From: F23-B02 sp963632825
GTDB taxonomy: Bacteria; Bacillota; Clostridia; Oscillospirales; Oscillospiraceae
Direction: 5' to 3'
Assembly: GCA_963632825.1 (NCBI GenBank)
Contig: CAVGWF010000006.1
Coordinates: forward strand, 1 to 55,731
DNA: 55,731 bases
Shown: positions 33,316 through 41,066 of the stretch, one piece after another
Layout of the letters: each line of letters starts with the position of its first letter
Position numbering within the stretch: position 1 is the stretch's first letter
Made by a program: the position numbers and the translations under genes
Notes under the pieces: generated by a model
Told to the model about the DNA's origin: nothing
The model's input: only the letters and a program-made list of their open reading frames with translations
The model's database searches: none

Positions 33316-33565
33316 AGCCCTGAGCTCCGGCAAACTTCTGCTTTACCTGATCTATTTTCTGCTGCTGAGCCTGTTCACTGGTGTACCAGCCATGGCTGGA
33401 CATCTGCTTGTATATGCAGTCCTGCATGGAAAGACTGTTGTTGAGCGCGGCAGTAAATGCCTGATGCACATTTTCGGTGCTTGATTCGATGCTGCCGTGC
33501 ATGAATAGGTCGCATACGCCCTTTGTCGTGAGAAGAAGATTTTCCATAATGTCTCTGTCATTCAT
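33314..33565 (-). CDS. Spore coat protein, CotF family
   Basis: An 83-residue helical protein resembling the CotF (Coat_F) domain: NDRDIMENLLLTTKGVCDLF followed by MQDCIYKQMSSHGWYTSEQA, the usual YxxMxxxGWY pattern. It would be a mother-cell-made coat component. GGAGG lies seven bases before the ATG. It starts 12 bases after a 57-residue gene of similar helical character, so the two form a small coat operon. Confidence 0.85.
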   Translation of the reverse strand: MNDRDIMENLLLTTKGVCDLFMHGSIESSTENVHQAFTAALNNSLSMQDCIYKQMSSHGWYTSEQAQQQKIDQVKQKFAGAQG

Positions 33566-33577
33566 ACCGGTGCCTCC

Positions 33578-33751
33578 TTAAACAAGATCTAAAAACCGTG
33601 TGAAAAGCTTTTGATTTTCGTTTACATACTGTTGAGCCTGACTCTTGAGAGCCGGATCCGTGAGCTGATTTGCCGCAATGCTGCACTGAGTCATGAGAAA
33701 CCTTGTGTGACCGAGTGCATCTTCAATGTAGAGTAATTCCTTGGGTGTCAT
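33578..33751 (-). CDS. Small coat-type protein, 57 residues
   Basis: A short gene with a good GGAGG seven bases before its ATG at 33751. The protein begins MTPKELLYIEDALGHTRF and continues with QCSIAANQLTDPALKSQAQQ, ending in TRFLDLV. It is all-helical and looks like a short partner of CotF-domain proteins, the pattern being one helix hairpin. I infer a coat or spore-surface role from the adjacent CotF gene. The family itself is not identified with certainty. Confidence 0.72.
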   Translation of the reverse strand: MTPKELLYIEDALGHTRFLMTQCSIAANQLTDPALKSQAQQYVNENQKLFTRFLDLV

Positions 33752-33783
33752 AATGCTGCCTCCAAATAAAATTTTGTCCGCTT

Positions 33784-33813
33784 ATAGTATTGCCCGAGTG
33801 CCTGCGGTTATGC
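33784..33813 (-). promoter_or_regulatory. Possible sigma-E-like promoter of the coat genes
   Basis: Minus strand: GCATAAC (33807-33813), 15 bases, AATACTAT (33784-33791), which partly matches the mother-cell sigma-E pattern. No good sigma-A promoter fits here. Confidence 0.35.
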
Positions 33814-33864
33814 AAAAAACGAAAAAAATATTTCCAAATACGCCTTTCGGCCTCACTAACGGTC

Positions 33865-33893
33865 TTGAATTTGAGCAGATGTTGTGCTATTCT
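33865..33893 (+). promoter_or_regulatory. Promoter of the flavodoxin-like gene
   Basis: TTGAAT (33865-33870), 17 bases, TATTCT (33888-33893), about 30 bases before the ATG. Confidence 0.55.
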
Positions 33894-33923
33894 ATATCCA
33901 TAAACAATACAGGGGGTATAGTT

Positions 33924-34427
33924 ATGTTCAGCTCAATAGTTTACACATCGACTACCGGCTCATGCAAAAGGTATGCAGAGCTCCTCTCGGCAAAACTTCA
34001 CATCCCTGCGCGCCCTCTCGGCAAGGAATATGTTCCTGCCGATACCAAAATCATTTATGTAGGCTGGCTGTTTGCCGGCAAGATAATGGGCTATGCCAAG
34101 GCTGCGGCAAAGTATGACATCGGCGCGGTCGTTCAGGTCGGAATGAGCCCTGCTTCGGAAAAGAGCGAGTCTGTCGGACGCAAAAAGAATGCTATATCAC
34201 CCAGCGTTCCTCTGTTCACCCGTCAGGGCGGCTTTAATATAAATAAGCTGCCGCTGCCGTTCAAGCTCATAATGAAAGCGAAAAACAAGGAGATCGCGGC
34301 AAGATTTGAGGGCAAGACCGATCTTACCGACGCTCAGAAGGCAACATTTGAGATGGCAAAGACCGGCGTGGGCGAACCGCCCTGCTGGTGCGTCGACGAT
34401 ATTGTCAAATGGTGCGAGAATAATTAA
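33924..34427 (+). CDS. Flavodoxin-like domain protein
   Basis: A 167-residue protein with a flavodoxin-type start: IVYTSTTGSCKRYAELLS, a Thr/Ser-rich phosphate-binding loop after the first strand. The middle (IIYVGWLFAGKIMGYAKAAA) fits the second Rossmann-like unit. The C-terminal half is lysine rich with CWCVDDIVKWC at the end. It may bind FMN as an electron carrier or act as a sensor. A divergent family member is likely. The long upstream frame to 33741 is not used; GGGGG lies before ATG 33924. Confidence 0.72.
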   Translation: MFSSIVYTSTTGSCKRYAELLSAKLHIPARPLGKEYVPADTKIIYVGWLFAGKIMGYAKAAAKYDIGAVVQVGMSPASEKSESVGRKKNAISPSVPLFTRQGGFNINKLPLPFKLIMKAKNKEIAARFEGKTDLTDAQKATFEMAKTGVGEPPCWCVDDIVKWCENN

Positions 34428-34439
34428 TCAGTATTTCAT

Positions 34440-34760
34440 TTATTGGGAGGGCGCTGCCCGACCTTTCATTGAGATAGCTGCCGTGCGGCAATACCGAGCT
34501 GTTCTGAGCTGAGATACCGAGGAGCCCACACCGAGGTATCTGCTTCCCGGTTCGGGGCGGATCACAAGTATAACGCGCAGCAAAAAACCTGTTTCGGAGG
34601 CACTGCCTGACCAGCGCAGACGGTCTGTGGCTCTGCCGGCGAAACAAATAGCATGCGTCGGATGAGCGAGAGACCTCGGGAATTGAGCACTCCCGGGCGC
34701 CGCGCGTTCTGAAAATGCAGAAAAACAAAGCGGGAGTTTGTTGACTCCCGCTTTGCTTTT
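34440..34760 (+). ncRNA. Candidate structured non-coding RNA (no family recognised)
   Basis: A GC-rich gene-free stretch with many stable hairpins. A 17-pair arm runs from GTTTCG (34591-34596) to CGAAAC (34640-34645) through GGCA/TGCC, GCC/GGC and GACC/GGTC. AGATACC (34512-34518) pairs with GGTATCT (34535-34541). Others are TGCC/GGCA at 34479-34490, CCCG/CGGG at 34546-34556 and 34675-34681 with 34691-34697. It ends with an 11-pair stem, 34727-34737 with 34744-34754. A weak promoter TTGTCA (34402-34407), 17 bases, TAATCA (34425-34430) overlaps the end of the flavodoxin-like gene. Strand is inferred from neighbouring genes. It is not tmRNA, SRP RNA or RNase P as far as I can see. Confidence 0.45.
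34727..34758 (+). terminator. Terminator-like hairpin overlapping the fumarase promoter
   Basis: AAAGCGGGAGT (34727-34737) pairs with ACTCCCGCTTT (34744-34754); the T-run is interrupted (GCTTTTGC). Its loop and 3' arm contain the next promoter's -35. Confidence 0.7.
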
Positions 34761-34769
34761 GCTTATAAT
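34741..34769 (+). promoter_or_regulatory. Promoter of the fumarase/malic enzyme operon
   Basis: TTGACT (34741-34746), 17 bases, TATAAT (34764-34769), 32 bases before the ATG. The -35 lies in the terminator hairpin. Confidence 0.8.
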
Positions 34770-34800
34770 TGCGGTGTAAACTTAATTGACGGAGCAGATA

Positions 34801-35640
34801 ATGAAGATCATTGAAGCAAAACTTATAGAAGATGCCGTGGCAAGGCTGTGCATTGAGGCGAACCTCCGTTTGCCTGAGGATGTCATAAACGCCATAAATA
34901 GTGCCCAAAGTACCGAAACATGGGAAAATGCCCGCCGCAGTCTGAAGCTGCTGTCGGAGAATGTGCGTATCGCGCACGAAAAAACGCTGCCCGTGTGTCA
35001 GGATACTGGCATGGCGTGCGTATTCCTTGAGCTCGGTCAGCAGGTGCATATAGACGGCGACCTTGAAGCGGCTGTAAATGCCGGCGTAAGGCGCGGCTAC
35101 GGTGAGGGATACCTCAGAAAAAGCGTTGTGTGCGATCCGCTGCGGCGCGTAAACACCGGAGATAACACTCCGGCTCTTATCAATGTTCAAATAATTGCAG
35201 GGGATAAGCTGCGTATAACCGTAATGCCAAAGGGCTTCGGAAGCGAGAATATGAGCGCATTGAAAATGCTCAAGCCCTCCGACGGCGTTGAGGGCGTTAA
35301 AAAATTCGTGCTTGAAACGGTCGAGCGCGCCGGAGCAAACCCATGTCCGCCCATAGTGGTAGGTGTCGGCATAGGCGGAAGCTTTGATAAGGCTGCCTAT
35401 CTTGCAAAGCATGCGCTTCTCCGCCGCCTTGACGAGCCTAATCCGGACGAATATTACGCAGCTCTCGAGCGGGAGCTCCTTGACGGGATAAACGCTATGG
35501 GAATAGGACCTCAGGGCTTCGGCGGCAAAACCACCGCTCTCGCCGTAGCAATTGAAGCCATGCCCACACATGTCGCCGGACTTCCGGCGGCCGTAAATAT
35601 AAGCTGCCATGCAACGCGCAGGGCAAGCTGCTGTCTGTGA
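34801..35640 (+). CDS. Fumarate hydratase class I, alpha subunit
   Basis: A 279-residue subunit of the oxygen-sensitive [4Fe-4S] fumarase/tartrate dehydratase family, interconverting fumarate and malate with the beta subunit encoded next. The Cys in LPVCQDTGMA and those later (PCPP, SCHATRRASC) are candidate cluster ligands. GIGGSFDKAAYLAKHALLR and GFGGKTTALAVAIEAMPTHVAGLPAAVNISC are the family blocks. ATG 34801 has GGAG six bases upstream; the TTG at 34786 does not. Tartrate dehydratase is an alternative, but the malic enzyme neighbour favours fumarase. Confidence 0.92.
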   Translation: MKIIEAKLIEDAVARLCIEANLRLPEDVINAINSAQSTETWENARRSLKLLSENVRIAHEKTLPVCQDTGMACVFLELGQQVHIDGDLEAAVNAGVRRGYGEGYLRKSVVCDPLRRVNTGDNTPALINVQIIAGDKLRITVMPKGFGSENMSALKMLKPSDGVEGVKKFVLETVERAGANPCPPIVVGVGIGGSFDKAAYLAKHALLRRLDEPNPDEYYAALERELLDGINAMGIGPQGFGGKTTALAVAIEAMPTHVAGLPAAVNISCHATRRASCCL

Positions 35641-35648
35641 GGTGCGCC

Positions 35649-36221
35649 GTGGAATATAAGATAAATGCTCCGGTGAGCGAAATGGAGATTAAAAGACTGC
35701 GCGCAGGCGACAGCGTTCTGCTGTCCGGAACGGTGTATACCGCCCGTGATGCCGCGCACAAGCGCATCTGCGAGGCGATGGACAGAGGAGATAAGCTCCC
35801 GTTTGACCTCGAGGGAAGCGCGATCTACTATGTAGGTCCAACGCCCGAGCATGACGGCTGCTGCATAGGCTCCGCCGGTCCTACGACCTCCGGCAGGATG
35901 GATGCCTACTCTCCGCGGCTGCTCGACCGCGGACTGAAAATAATGATAGGCAAGGGCAGCAGAAGCGATGCCGTTGTTGACGCAATGGTGAGAAACGGGG
36001 CCGTGTACCTCGCTGCGATAGGCGGAGCGGGCGCACTTATGGCGGCGTCAATAGAGAGTGCCGAGCTGGTCTGCTGGGAGGATCTCGGATGCGAGGCCGT
36101 AAGGCGGCTCACGGTGCGCGACATGCCCCTTACGGTCGCCATAGACTGCGAAGGCAACGACCTGTACAAGCTCGGCAGAGCTGAATATCTGAAAGAGGTA
36201 AAAGACAATGGATTATGCTGA
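35649..36221 (+). CDS. Fumarate hydratase class I, beta subunit
   Basis: A 190-residue partner of the alpha subunit. LRAGDSVLLSGTVYTARDAAHKRI and YYVGPTPEHDGCCIGSAGPTTSGRMDAY are the family signatures, and MIGKGSRSD and WEDLGCEAVRRLTVRDMP follow. GTG 35649 is preferred: GAGGTG lies four bases before it. An alternative GTG at 35637 would overlap the alpha stop and give 194 residues. It overlaps the malic enzyme gene by 14 bases. Confidence 0.92.
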   Translation: MEYKINAPVSEMEIKRLRAGDSVLLSGTVYTARDAAHKRICEAMDRGDKLPFDLEGSAIYYVGPTPEHDGCCIGSAGPTTSGRMDAYSPRLLDRGLKIMIGKGSRSDAVVDAMVRNGAVYLAAIGGAGALMAASIESAELVCWEDLGCEAVRRLTVRDMPLTVAIDCEGNDLYKLGRAEYLKEVKDNGLC

Positions 36222-37380
36222 AAGATCACTTAAAATGCACTATGAGCTTAAGGGCAAGATAGAAACGGCGGCGAGGACAAAGGCAAACGACCGCGAGTCG
36301 CTGAGCCTTGCATATACTCCGGGCGTTGCCGCTCCGTGCCTTGAGATACAAAAGGATGTAAATAAAAGCTATGAGCTGACCCGCCGCTGGAACACTGTAG
36401 CCGTTGTTACCGACGGCACCGCCGTGCTCGGACTCGGTGATATAGGACCCGAGGCGGGTATGCCGGTCATGGAGGGCAAATGCCTGCTGTTTAAGGAATT
36501 CGGCGGTGTTGACGCAATACCGCTGTGTATCCGCAGCAAGGATGTTGACGAGATAGTGAACACCGTGGCACTGCTTGCCGGCTCGTTCGGAGGGATAAAT
36601 TTAGAAGATATATCAGCTCCGCGCTGCTTTGAGATAGAGCGCAGACTCAAGCAGCGCTGCGATATACCCGTTTTCCACGACGATCAGCACGGAACTGCCG
36701 TCATAATGCTCGCGGGACTTATGAACGCCCTTAAGGTTGTGGGAAAGAGCCTTGAAGCCGTCAAGATAGTAACCTCCGGAGCGGGAGCGGCAGGCATAGC
36801 AATAATAAAGCTCCTTGTATCGTGCGGAGCCGGAAATGTGATAATGACCGACCGCAGCGGCGCGATCTATTCCGGCAGACCCGGCCTGAACCCTGCAAAG
36901 CAGGAGATTGCCGCAATGACTAACGCCGGCCGTGAACAAGGAAGCCTTGCCGATGTCATAAAGGGCGCAGATGTGTTTATCGGAGTTTCAGCCCCCGGCG
37001 TGCTGACTCGGGAGATGGTGTCGGACATGGCAAAGGACGCGATCGTCTTTGCCTGCGCAAATCCTACGCCGGAGATATTCCCCGATGAGGCAAAAAAGGC
37101 GGGAGCCGCCGTTGTCAGCACCGGCCGCAGCGATTACCCGAACCAGATCAACAATGTTCTTGCGTTTCCGGGCATATTCCGCGGCGCACTGGATGTGCGC
37201 GCTTCCGACATAAACGACGAAATGAAAATAGCCGCCGCCCATGCTCTTGCAGGGCTCGTCGGCGACGATGAGCTTTCGCACGATAATATTCTGCCGCAGG
37301 CGTTCGATCCGCGTGTCGGCAAGGCGGTCGCCGAGGCTGTCAGGAAAGCAGCCGCCGAAAGCGGGGCGGCAAGAATATGA
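36208..37380 (+). CDS. NAD(P)-dependent malic enzyme
   Basis: A 390-residue oxidative decarboxylase converting malate to pyruvate and CO2 with reduced NAD(P). The N-terminal domain shows LAYTPGVAAPCLEI and VAVVTDGTAVLGLGDIGPEAGMPVMEGK; VFHDDQHGTAVIMLAGLMNAL is the metal-binding block. The Rossmann segment SGAGAAGIAIIKLL and ACANPTPEIFPDEA follow. It is of the short bacterial type without a phosphotransacetylase domain. With the two fumarase genes it forms a fumarate-malate-pyruvate route. The stop overlaps the deacetylase start by four bases. Confidence 0.95.
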   Translation: MDYAERSLKMHYELKGKIETAARTKANDRESLSLAYTPGVAAPCLEIQKDVNKSYELTRRWNTVAVVTDGTAVLGLGDIGPEAGMPVMEGKCLLFKEFGGVDAIPLCIRSKDVDEIVNTVALLAGSFGGINLEDISAPRCFEIERRLKQRCDIPVFHDDQHGTAVIMLAGLMNALKVVGKSLEAVKIVTSGAGAAGIAIIKLLVSCGAGNVIMTDRSGAIYSGRPGLNPAKQEIAAMTNAGREQGSLADVIKGADVFIGVSAPGVLTREMVSDMAKDAIVFACANPTPEIFPDEAKKAGAAVVSTGRSDYPNQINNVLAFPGIFRGALDVRASDINDEMKIAAAHALAGLVGDDELSHDNILPQAFDPRVGKAVAEAVRKAAAESGAARI

Positions 37381-38120
37381 AGAAGCGGCTGCTCTGCGCA
37401 TCGGCGGGCATTGCTGCGATGATACTCGTTTTTGCTCTTGTGAGCTTTCTTGTTACTCCGTTTGCAAAAACCTACGGTGCGCAGAATATATCCGGCTCGG
37501 AAAAGCAGATAGCACTGACCTTTGACGACGGCCCCGGAAAATATACGCAGCAGCTTCTTGACGGACTTAGAGAGCGCAATATAAAGGCCAGCTTCTTTCT
37601 CATGGGCAGCAAGGTCGAAAAGCGCCCTGAGCTTGTCAAGCAGATGTATGATGACGGACACCTTATCGGCTGCCACACATGGTCTCATATAAGCTTTTTT
37701 GAGCACTCCATGGACGAAATTTACGATGAGATAGACCGCACAAACAGTCTTATCGAGAGCATAACCGGCGAGTATCCCAAGTTTCTGCGCCCGCCGTACG
37801 GCTATTATACCGGCGCGATACTCAATCAGATCGACAGCATTGCAATACTGTGGTCGTCATCGCCGCGCGATTGGGTGCATATAGATGAGGAATATATCTA
37901 TGACTGGTTTATTGGCAACGCCCGCGACGGTGACATTATCCTGCTGCACGATACGAAGGACGCGACCGTTCCCGCCGTCCTGCGTGCTATAGATACGCTC
38001 ACCGAGCAGGGCTATGAGTTTGTCCGCGTTGACGAGCTCTTGTGCAGAAACGGAGATATGCTCGCACCCGGACTGGCTTACCGCTTCTGCCCATATGACA
38101 GCAGAGCGTGGTATATATGA
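37377..38120 (+). CDS. Polysaccharide deacetylase (NodB domain), membrane anchored
   Basis: A 247-residue protein with an N-terminal membrane helix (residues 5-28) and a NodB domain. TFDDGPGKYT holds the catalytic and metal Asp pair (motif 1), CHTWSHIS the two metal-binding His (motif 2), and RPPYGYY motif 3, with DIILLHDT near the C-terminus. It probably removes acetyl groups from peptidoglycan or another wall glycan outside the membrane, like PdaA-type enzymes in spore formers. It overlaps the malic enzyme gene, an odd pairing with no obvious metabolic reason. Confidence 0.9.
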   Translation: MKKRLLCASAGIAAMILVFALVSFLVTPFAKTYGAQNISGSEKQIALTFDDGPGKYTQQLLDGLRERNIKASFFLMGSKVEKRPELVKQMYDDGHLIGCHTWSHISFFEHSMDEIYDEIDRTNSLIESITGEYPKFLRPPYGYYTGAILNQIDSIAILWSSSPRDWVHIDEEYIYDWFIGNARDGDIILLHDTKDATVPAVLRAIDTLTEQGYEFVRVDELLCRNGDMLAPGLAYRFCPYDSRAWYI

Positions 38121-38122
38121 TG

Positions 38123-38152
38123 AAAAACAGCTCCGACGGGAGCTGTTTTTTT
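38123..38152. terminator. Bidirectional terminator after the deacetylase gene
   Basis: AAAAACAGCTCC (38123-38134, with the last A-run) pairs with GGAGCTGTTTTT (38139-38150), loop GACG, T-run on both strands. It separates the converging operons. Confidence 0.9.
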
Positions 38153-38161
38153 CATCAAATA

Positions 38162-39331
38162 TCAAAAATCGTGGACCTTAACGCGTTTTCCCATCTTTTG
38201 AAGGTTATTTGAGAGCTGCTTCAGTATCTGCATTTTGACATTGAAATTGAGCGGCATTTCACTGTGAGCCGGGTTTGCTGCGTGACCGATGAACATATTA
38301 ATGTCAGTCGCATCCTCAAACAGTATCCGTGCCGCAAGCGAGGCGCCGTCTTTTTTATAGCACCACTTCTCAAAGCTGCGGTTATCCATTATATAATCCT
38401 TGGAGTATGACAGTATGCGGTCAACCGTGATTATGCCCTCGGTAACAAGATCAATCCCCTCAATGTGCGATATTGGCGGAATGTCCGGATCGGGCGACTC
38501 GAAATCCGTATGCACGGCAGCATGCAGATACTCGGCTGCGATCTTGGCAGTGGTACCGCCGCACACAATATGCTTGCCCTCCTTAGCAAAGAACAGCGCC
38601 ATCATCCTGTGGTTATCGCTTATATTCTCAGGAGGTCCGACGGCAATGTTAACGGTCTGCCGCTGGCGGATCTTGACCACGCAGGCCGTCGCGTCATCAA
38701 AGGGCTTTCCGCCGTAGAGCTTGTTCACTTCCTCAAGCAGTATGTTAGCAAGAACATTCGATGTAAGTCCCGAATCGCTCAGAGGCTCCATAAATTTTAT
38801 AACGGCATCCCTGTCCCAGTCGGGGTTGAGCACTCCGTTACTGCTGGCATACAGCATTCCGTCGCTCAGGGCAAGAAAAAGGTCGCCGCCTGTAAGCTCA
38901 AGGCTCGAATGATATATCGTTTTTTCCCCGATCCTCATGGTATTGAGCGGAAACTCGCAGTGAACGCCGTTCCTTATCAGTATGACATTCGGATTTTCAT
39001 ATTGGATTATGTCGGCGTGCGAATTGCCCTCAAGCCTGATGATGGTGAAGGTGGAAAAAGCGGTCTTGCGTTCTGAGCATATCGGCAGAGTGTCCGCTAT
39101 CGTCTCGACCGCATCACGAATGTTCAGACCCGCTGCGAGCATGGTTGATATTATGGTCGAGGTCAGCGTTGACAGGATGCTCGCCTTGACACCGCTGCCA
39201 AGCCCGTCCGCAAGAACAATGATTGTGGAATTTTCGTTTTCGACAACCTCGACATGATCGCCGCATAGCTGCTCGCCATCGTGATTGAGGCTCATATATG
39301 CAATTTCGCTGCAAAGATTATTCTTCTTCAA
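38162..39331 (-). CDS. PP2C/SpoIIE-type serine phosphatase coupled to a hydrogenase-like sensor
   Basis: A 389-residue PP2C-family phosphatase. SEIAYMSLNHDGEQLCGDHVE leads in, VLADGLGSGVKASILS carries a metal Asp, ALSDGM is the later Asp block, and FDDATACVVKIR the final one. A C-terminal domain of about 150 residues (from about 240) lacks a family I know. The TTG start at 39331 overlaps the upstream gene by 14 bases and has GGAG upstream; an ATG at 39295 has no site and would lose the conserved N-terminal block. Hydrogenase operons with a PAS protein and a PP2C phosphatase (hfs-type) are known in Clostridia, and this pair resembles them. Confidence 0.85.
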   Translation of the reverse strand: MKKNNLCSEIAYMSLNHDGEQLCGDHVEVVENENSTIIVLADGLGSGVKASILSTLTSTIISTMLAAGLNIRDAVETIADTLPICSERKTAFSTFTIIRLEGNSHADIIQYENPNVILIRNGVHCEFPLNTMRIGEKTIYHSSLELTGGDLFLALSDGMLYASSNGVLNPDWDRDAVIKFMEPLSDSGLTSNVLANILLEEVNKLYGGKPFDDATACVVKIRQRQTVNIAVGPPENISDNHRMMALFFAKEGKHIVCGGTTAKIAAEYLHAAVHTDFESPDPDIPPISHIEGIDLVTEGIITVDRILSYSKDYIMDNRSFEKWCYKKDGASLAARILFEDATDINMFIGHAANPAHSEMPLNFNVKMQILKQLSNNLQKMGKRVKVHDF

Positions 39332-40994
39332 GGCTCAACGACTCCTTTAGTCTCGTCAGCGCGATCTTGGTTTCCGCCGTGGTCTCGCCGAGCAGGGAGG
39401 CAATTTCCTGAACGATGCGCATCTGATTTTCTATTACATTGTTCGTTATTTCTGCTGTCTGCTGGCTGATGGACTTGCGGCGCATGGATTCTTCCTCCTC
39501 CTCGGTTACATCGGAAAATATATCAATGAGTATTTTGGAGGAACGATCATAAACAATGGTCTGCTCAAAATATTTTTCGTAGTCCGAGAAGTACCCGCGC
39601 AGCTTTTTAACGCTTTTTCCGGTTTCGAGACAGGTAAAAAACGGCGCCGTGTCAAGCACTCTCACAACGCTGTCACCGAGAATGTCCGATTCGTGGTTAA
39701 TGCGCAGCATCTGCATTGCCGTGCGGTTCAGCTGCTGTACCTCAAGATCCTCGTTTACAACGACAACGCCGCTGGGCATATTGTTGAGTATCTTGTTGCT
39801 GAAGCGCTCGGCCTTATCCATGATAAAGGGCAGGCACATGCTGTAGTCCGCAGTACCGCGGTAGATCGCTATTGCCTTGTCGCGGCAGGTGTTATAGCCG
39901 CACGAGCCGCAGTTGAGCTCATCGCCCTTGGCATTCTTGCCGAGCTTTGCGAGAATGCTTCTTATCTCGGCCTCGCTGGGCATTTTTTTGCTCAGTGGTG
40001 TGCCTACATACTGCATATAAAGCGCTTCCTTCGGCGGCTGCGGAACATTAAAATCCTCCTTGCCGACATTTTTAAGCACCGAGCATATGTGACGAATAGG
40101 GGAATTGATATACTTTTCCATTATGGGACCGTCTATGCAGCTTCCGTCGCATATGGCAAGCTCAATAAAGCACTTGTGAATGTTCCCGCTCTTTATGTCA
40201 TTGAGGGCGTTCAAGCAGTTTTTCGGACCGTTTGTCGCTATGCACTGATAGCCGGTGTCCGGTATATCCATGCTCTTAAGTATGCCGCCGGTAACGGGGA
40301 AGCTCCTTGCCCTGCCCGGAAAGCTCTCGCCGAACTCGGCGGTTATCTCTATGTTCGCAGACAGGCGCATCTGATCAAATTCCTCGAATGTCAGCACCGC
40401 GTCAACGGCGGTGCCTTCAAACTCCTGCTTTCTTGCAACACAGGGACCGATAAAAACCACTTTCGCATCGGGCATCCGGTGCTTTATATCCATCGCGTGC
40501 GCTATCATCGGAGAAACCACCGGTGCGAGGTACTGGCGGAGCTCCGGAAAGTGCTTTTCTATCAGCAGATTCAGTGAAGCACACGAGGAGGTGATGATGA
40601 TGTCCTGCTCCTGCTCTCTGAGAAGGCGCTCGTATTCGCGCTTTACTATGGTAGCGCCGACGGCTGTCTCCTCGGCATCGGTAAAGCCGAGCGCCTTTAG
40701 CGCCCTGCGCACGGAGTTTATGCCGCAATCCGTCCAGCAGGCGTAAAACGACGGATCAACGCTGGCGATCACCGGAGCCTTACCCTGAAGCATAACGCTC
40801 ACGCGCTCTCTGTCGTCGATTATCTCCTTGGCATTCTGCGGGCATACGACAAAGCACTGACCGCAGAGAATGCATTCGTCGCTTATGATGTGCGCCTGAT
40901 GTCCGGTAAAGCGTATGGATTTAACGGGACATTTCCTTATACATCTATGGCAGTTTTTGCAGTTTGATTTCTTGAGATTGAGCACACCCGGCAT
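39318..40994 (-). CDS. Putative sensory [FeFe]-hydrogenase-like protein with FeS and PAS-like domains
   Basis: A 558-residue protein. Two [4Fe-4S] ferredoxin motifs at Cys12/15/18/22 and Cys41/44/47/51. An [FeFe]-hydrogenase large-subunit domain follows, and all four expected H-cluster cysteines are seen: Cys138 in ITSSC, Cys185 in GPCVARK, Cys282 and Cys286 in CDGSC. The preceding Cys used for proton transfer in catalytic enzymes is Ser137, and the usual PCxxKK lysine is Arg. Next comes an FeS-type cysteine cluster CGSCGYNTCRDKA with a later Cys, then a PAS-like domain (MPSGVVVVNEDLEVQQLN) and a helical tail. The ATG at 40994 has GGAGG eight bases upstream. A redox or hydrogen sensor feeding the phosphatase is plausible. 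Confidence 0.85.
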   Translation of the reverse strand: MPGVLNLKKSNCKNCHRCIRKCPVKSIRFTGHQAHIISDECILCGQCFVVCPQNAKEIIDDRERVSVMLQGKAPVIASVDPSFYACWTDCGINSVRRALKALGFTDAEETAVGATIVKREYERLLREQEQDIIITSSCASLNLLIEKHFPELRQYLAPVVSPMIAHAMDIKHRMPDAKVVFIGPCVARKQEFEGTAVDAVLTFEEFDQMRLSANIEITAEFGESFPGRARSFPVTGGILKSMDIPDTGYQCIATNGPKNCLNALNDIKSGNIHKCFIELAICDGSCIDGPIMEKYINSPIRHICSVLKNVGKEDFNVPQPPKEALYMQYVGTPLSKKMPSEAEIRSILAKLGKNAKGDELNCGSCGYNTCRDKAIAIYRGTADYSMCLPFIMDKAERFSNKILNNMPSGVVVVNEDLEVQQLNRTAMQMLRINHESDILGDSVVRVLDTAPFFTCLETGKSVKKLRGYFSDYEKYFEQTIVYDRSSKILIDIFSDVTEEEEESMRRKSISQQTAEITNNVIENQMRIVQEIASLLGETTAETKIALTRLKESLSLEEE

Positions 40995-41037
40995 GATAGA
41001 CACCTCCTGCTATTTTATCTTTACTATACAATTTTGT

Positions 41038-41066
41038 AGTATATCATAATTATATGCTTGCTACAA
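41038..41066 (-). promoter_or_regulatory. Promoter of the sensory hydrogenase/phosphatase operon
   Basis: Minus strand: TTGTAG (41061-41066), 17 bases, TATACT (41038-41043). It overlaps the divergent promoter at 41058-41086. Confidence 0.65.

Noticed and set aside
34540..34560. CCCGGTTCGGGG resembling a tRNA T-arm
   Set aside because: No matching acceptor, D-arm or anticodon arm around it; it is one hairpin of the folded region.
34440..34760. tmRNA, SRP RNA or RNase P RNA
   Set aside because: I do not see the tmRNA tag frame and CCA end, the SRP GGAAGGAAGC-type loop or the RNase P GAGGAAAGTCC core on either strand.
34405..35610. Long minus-strand frame of 401 codons covering the fumarase alpha gene and the folded region
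   Set aside because: The plus-strand fumarase is certain. The frame is a shadow and its protein looks like nothing known.
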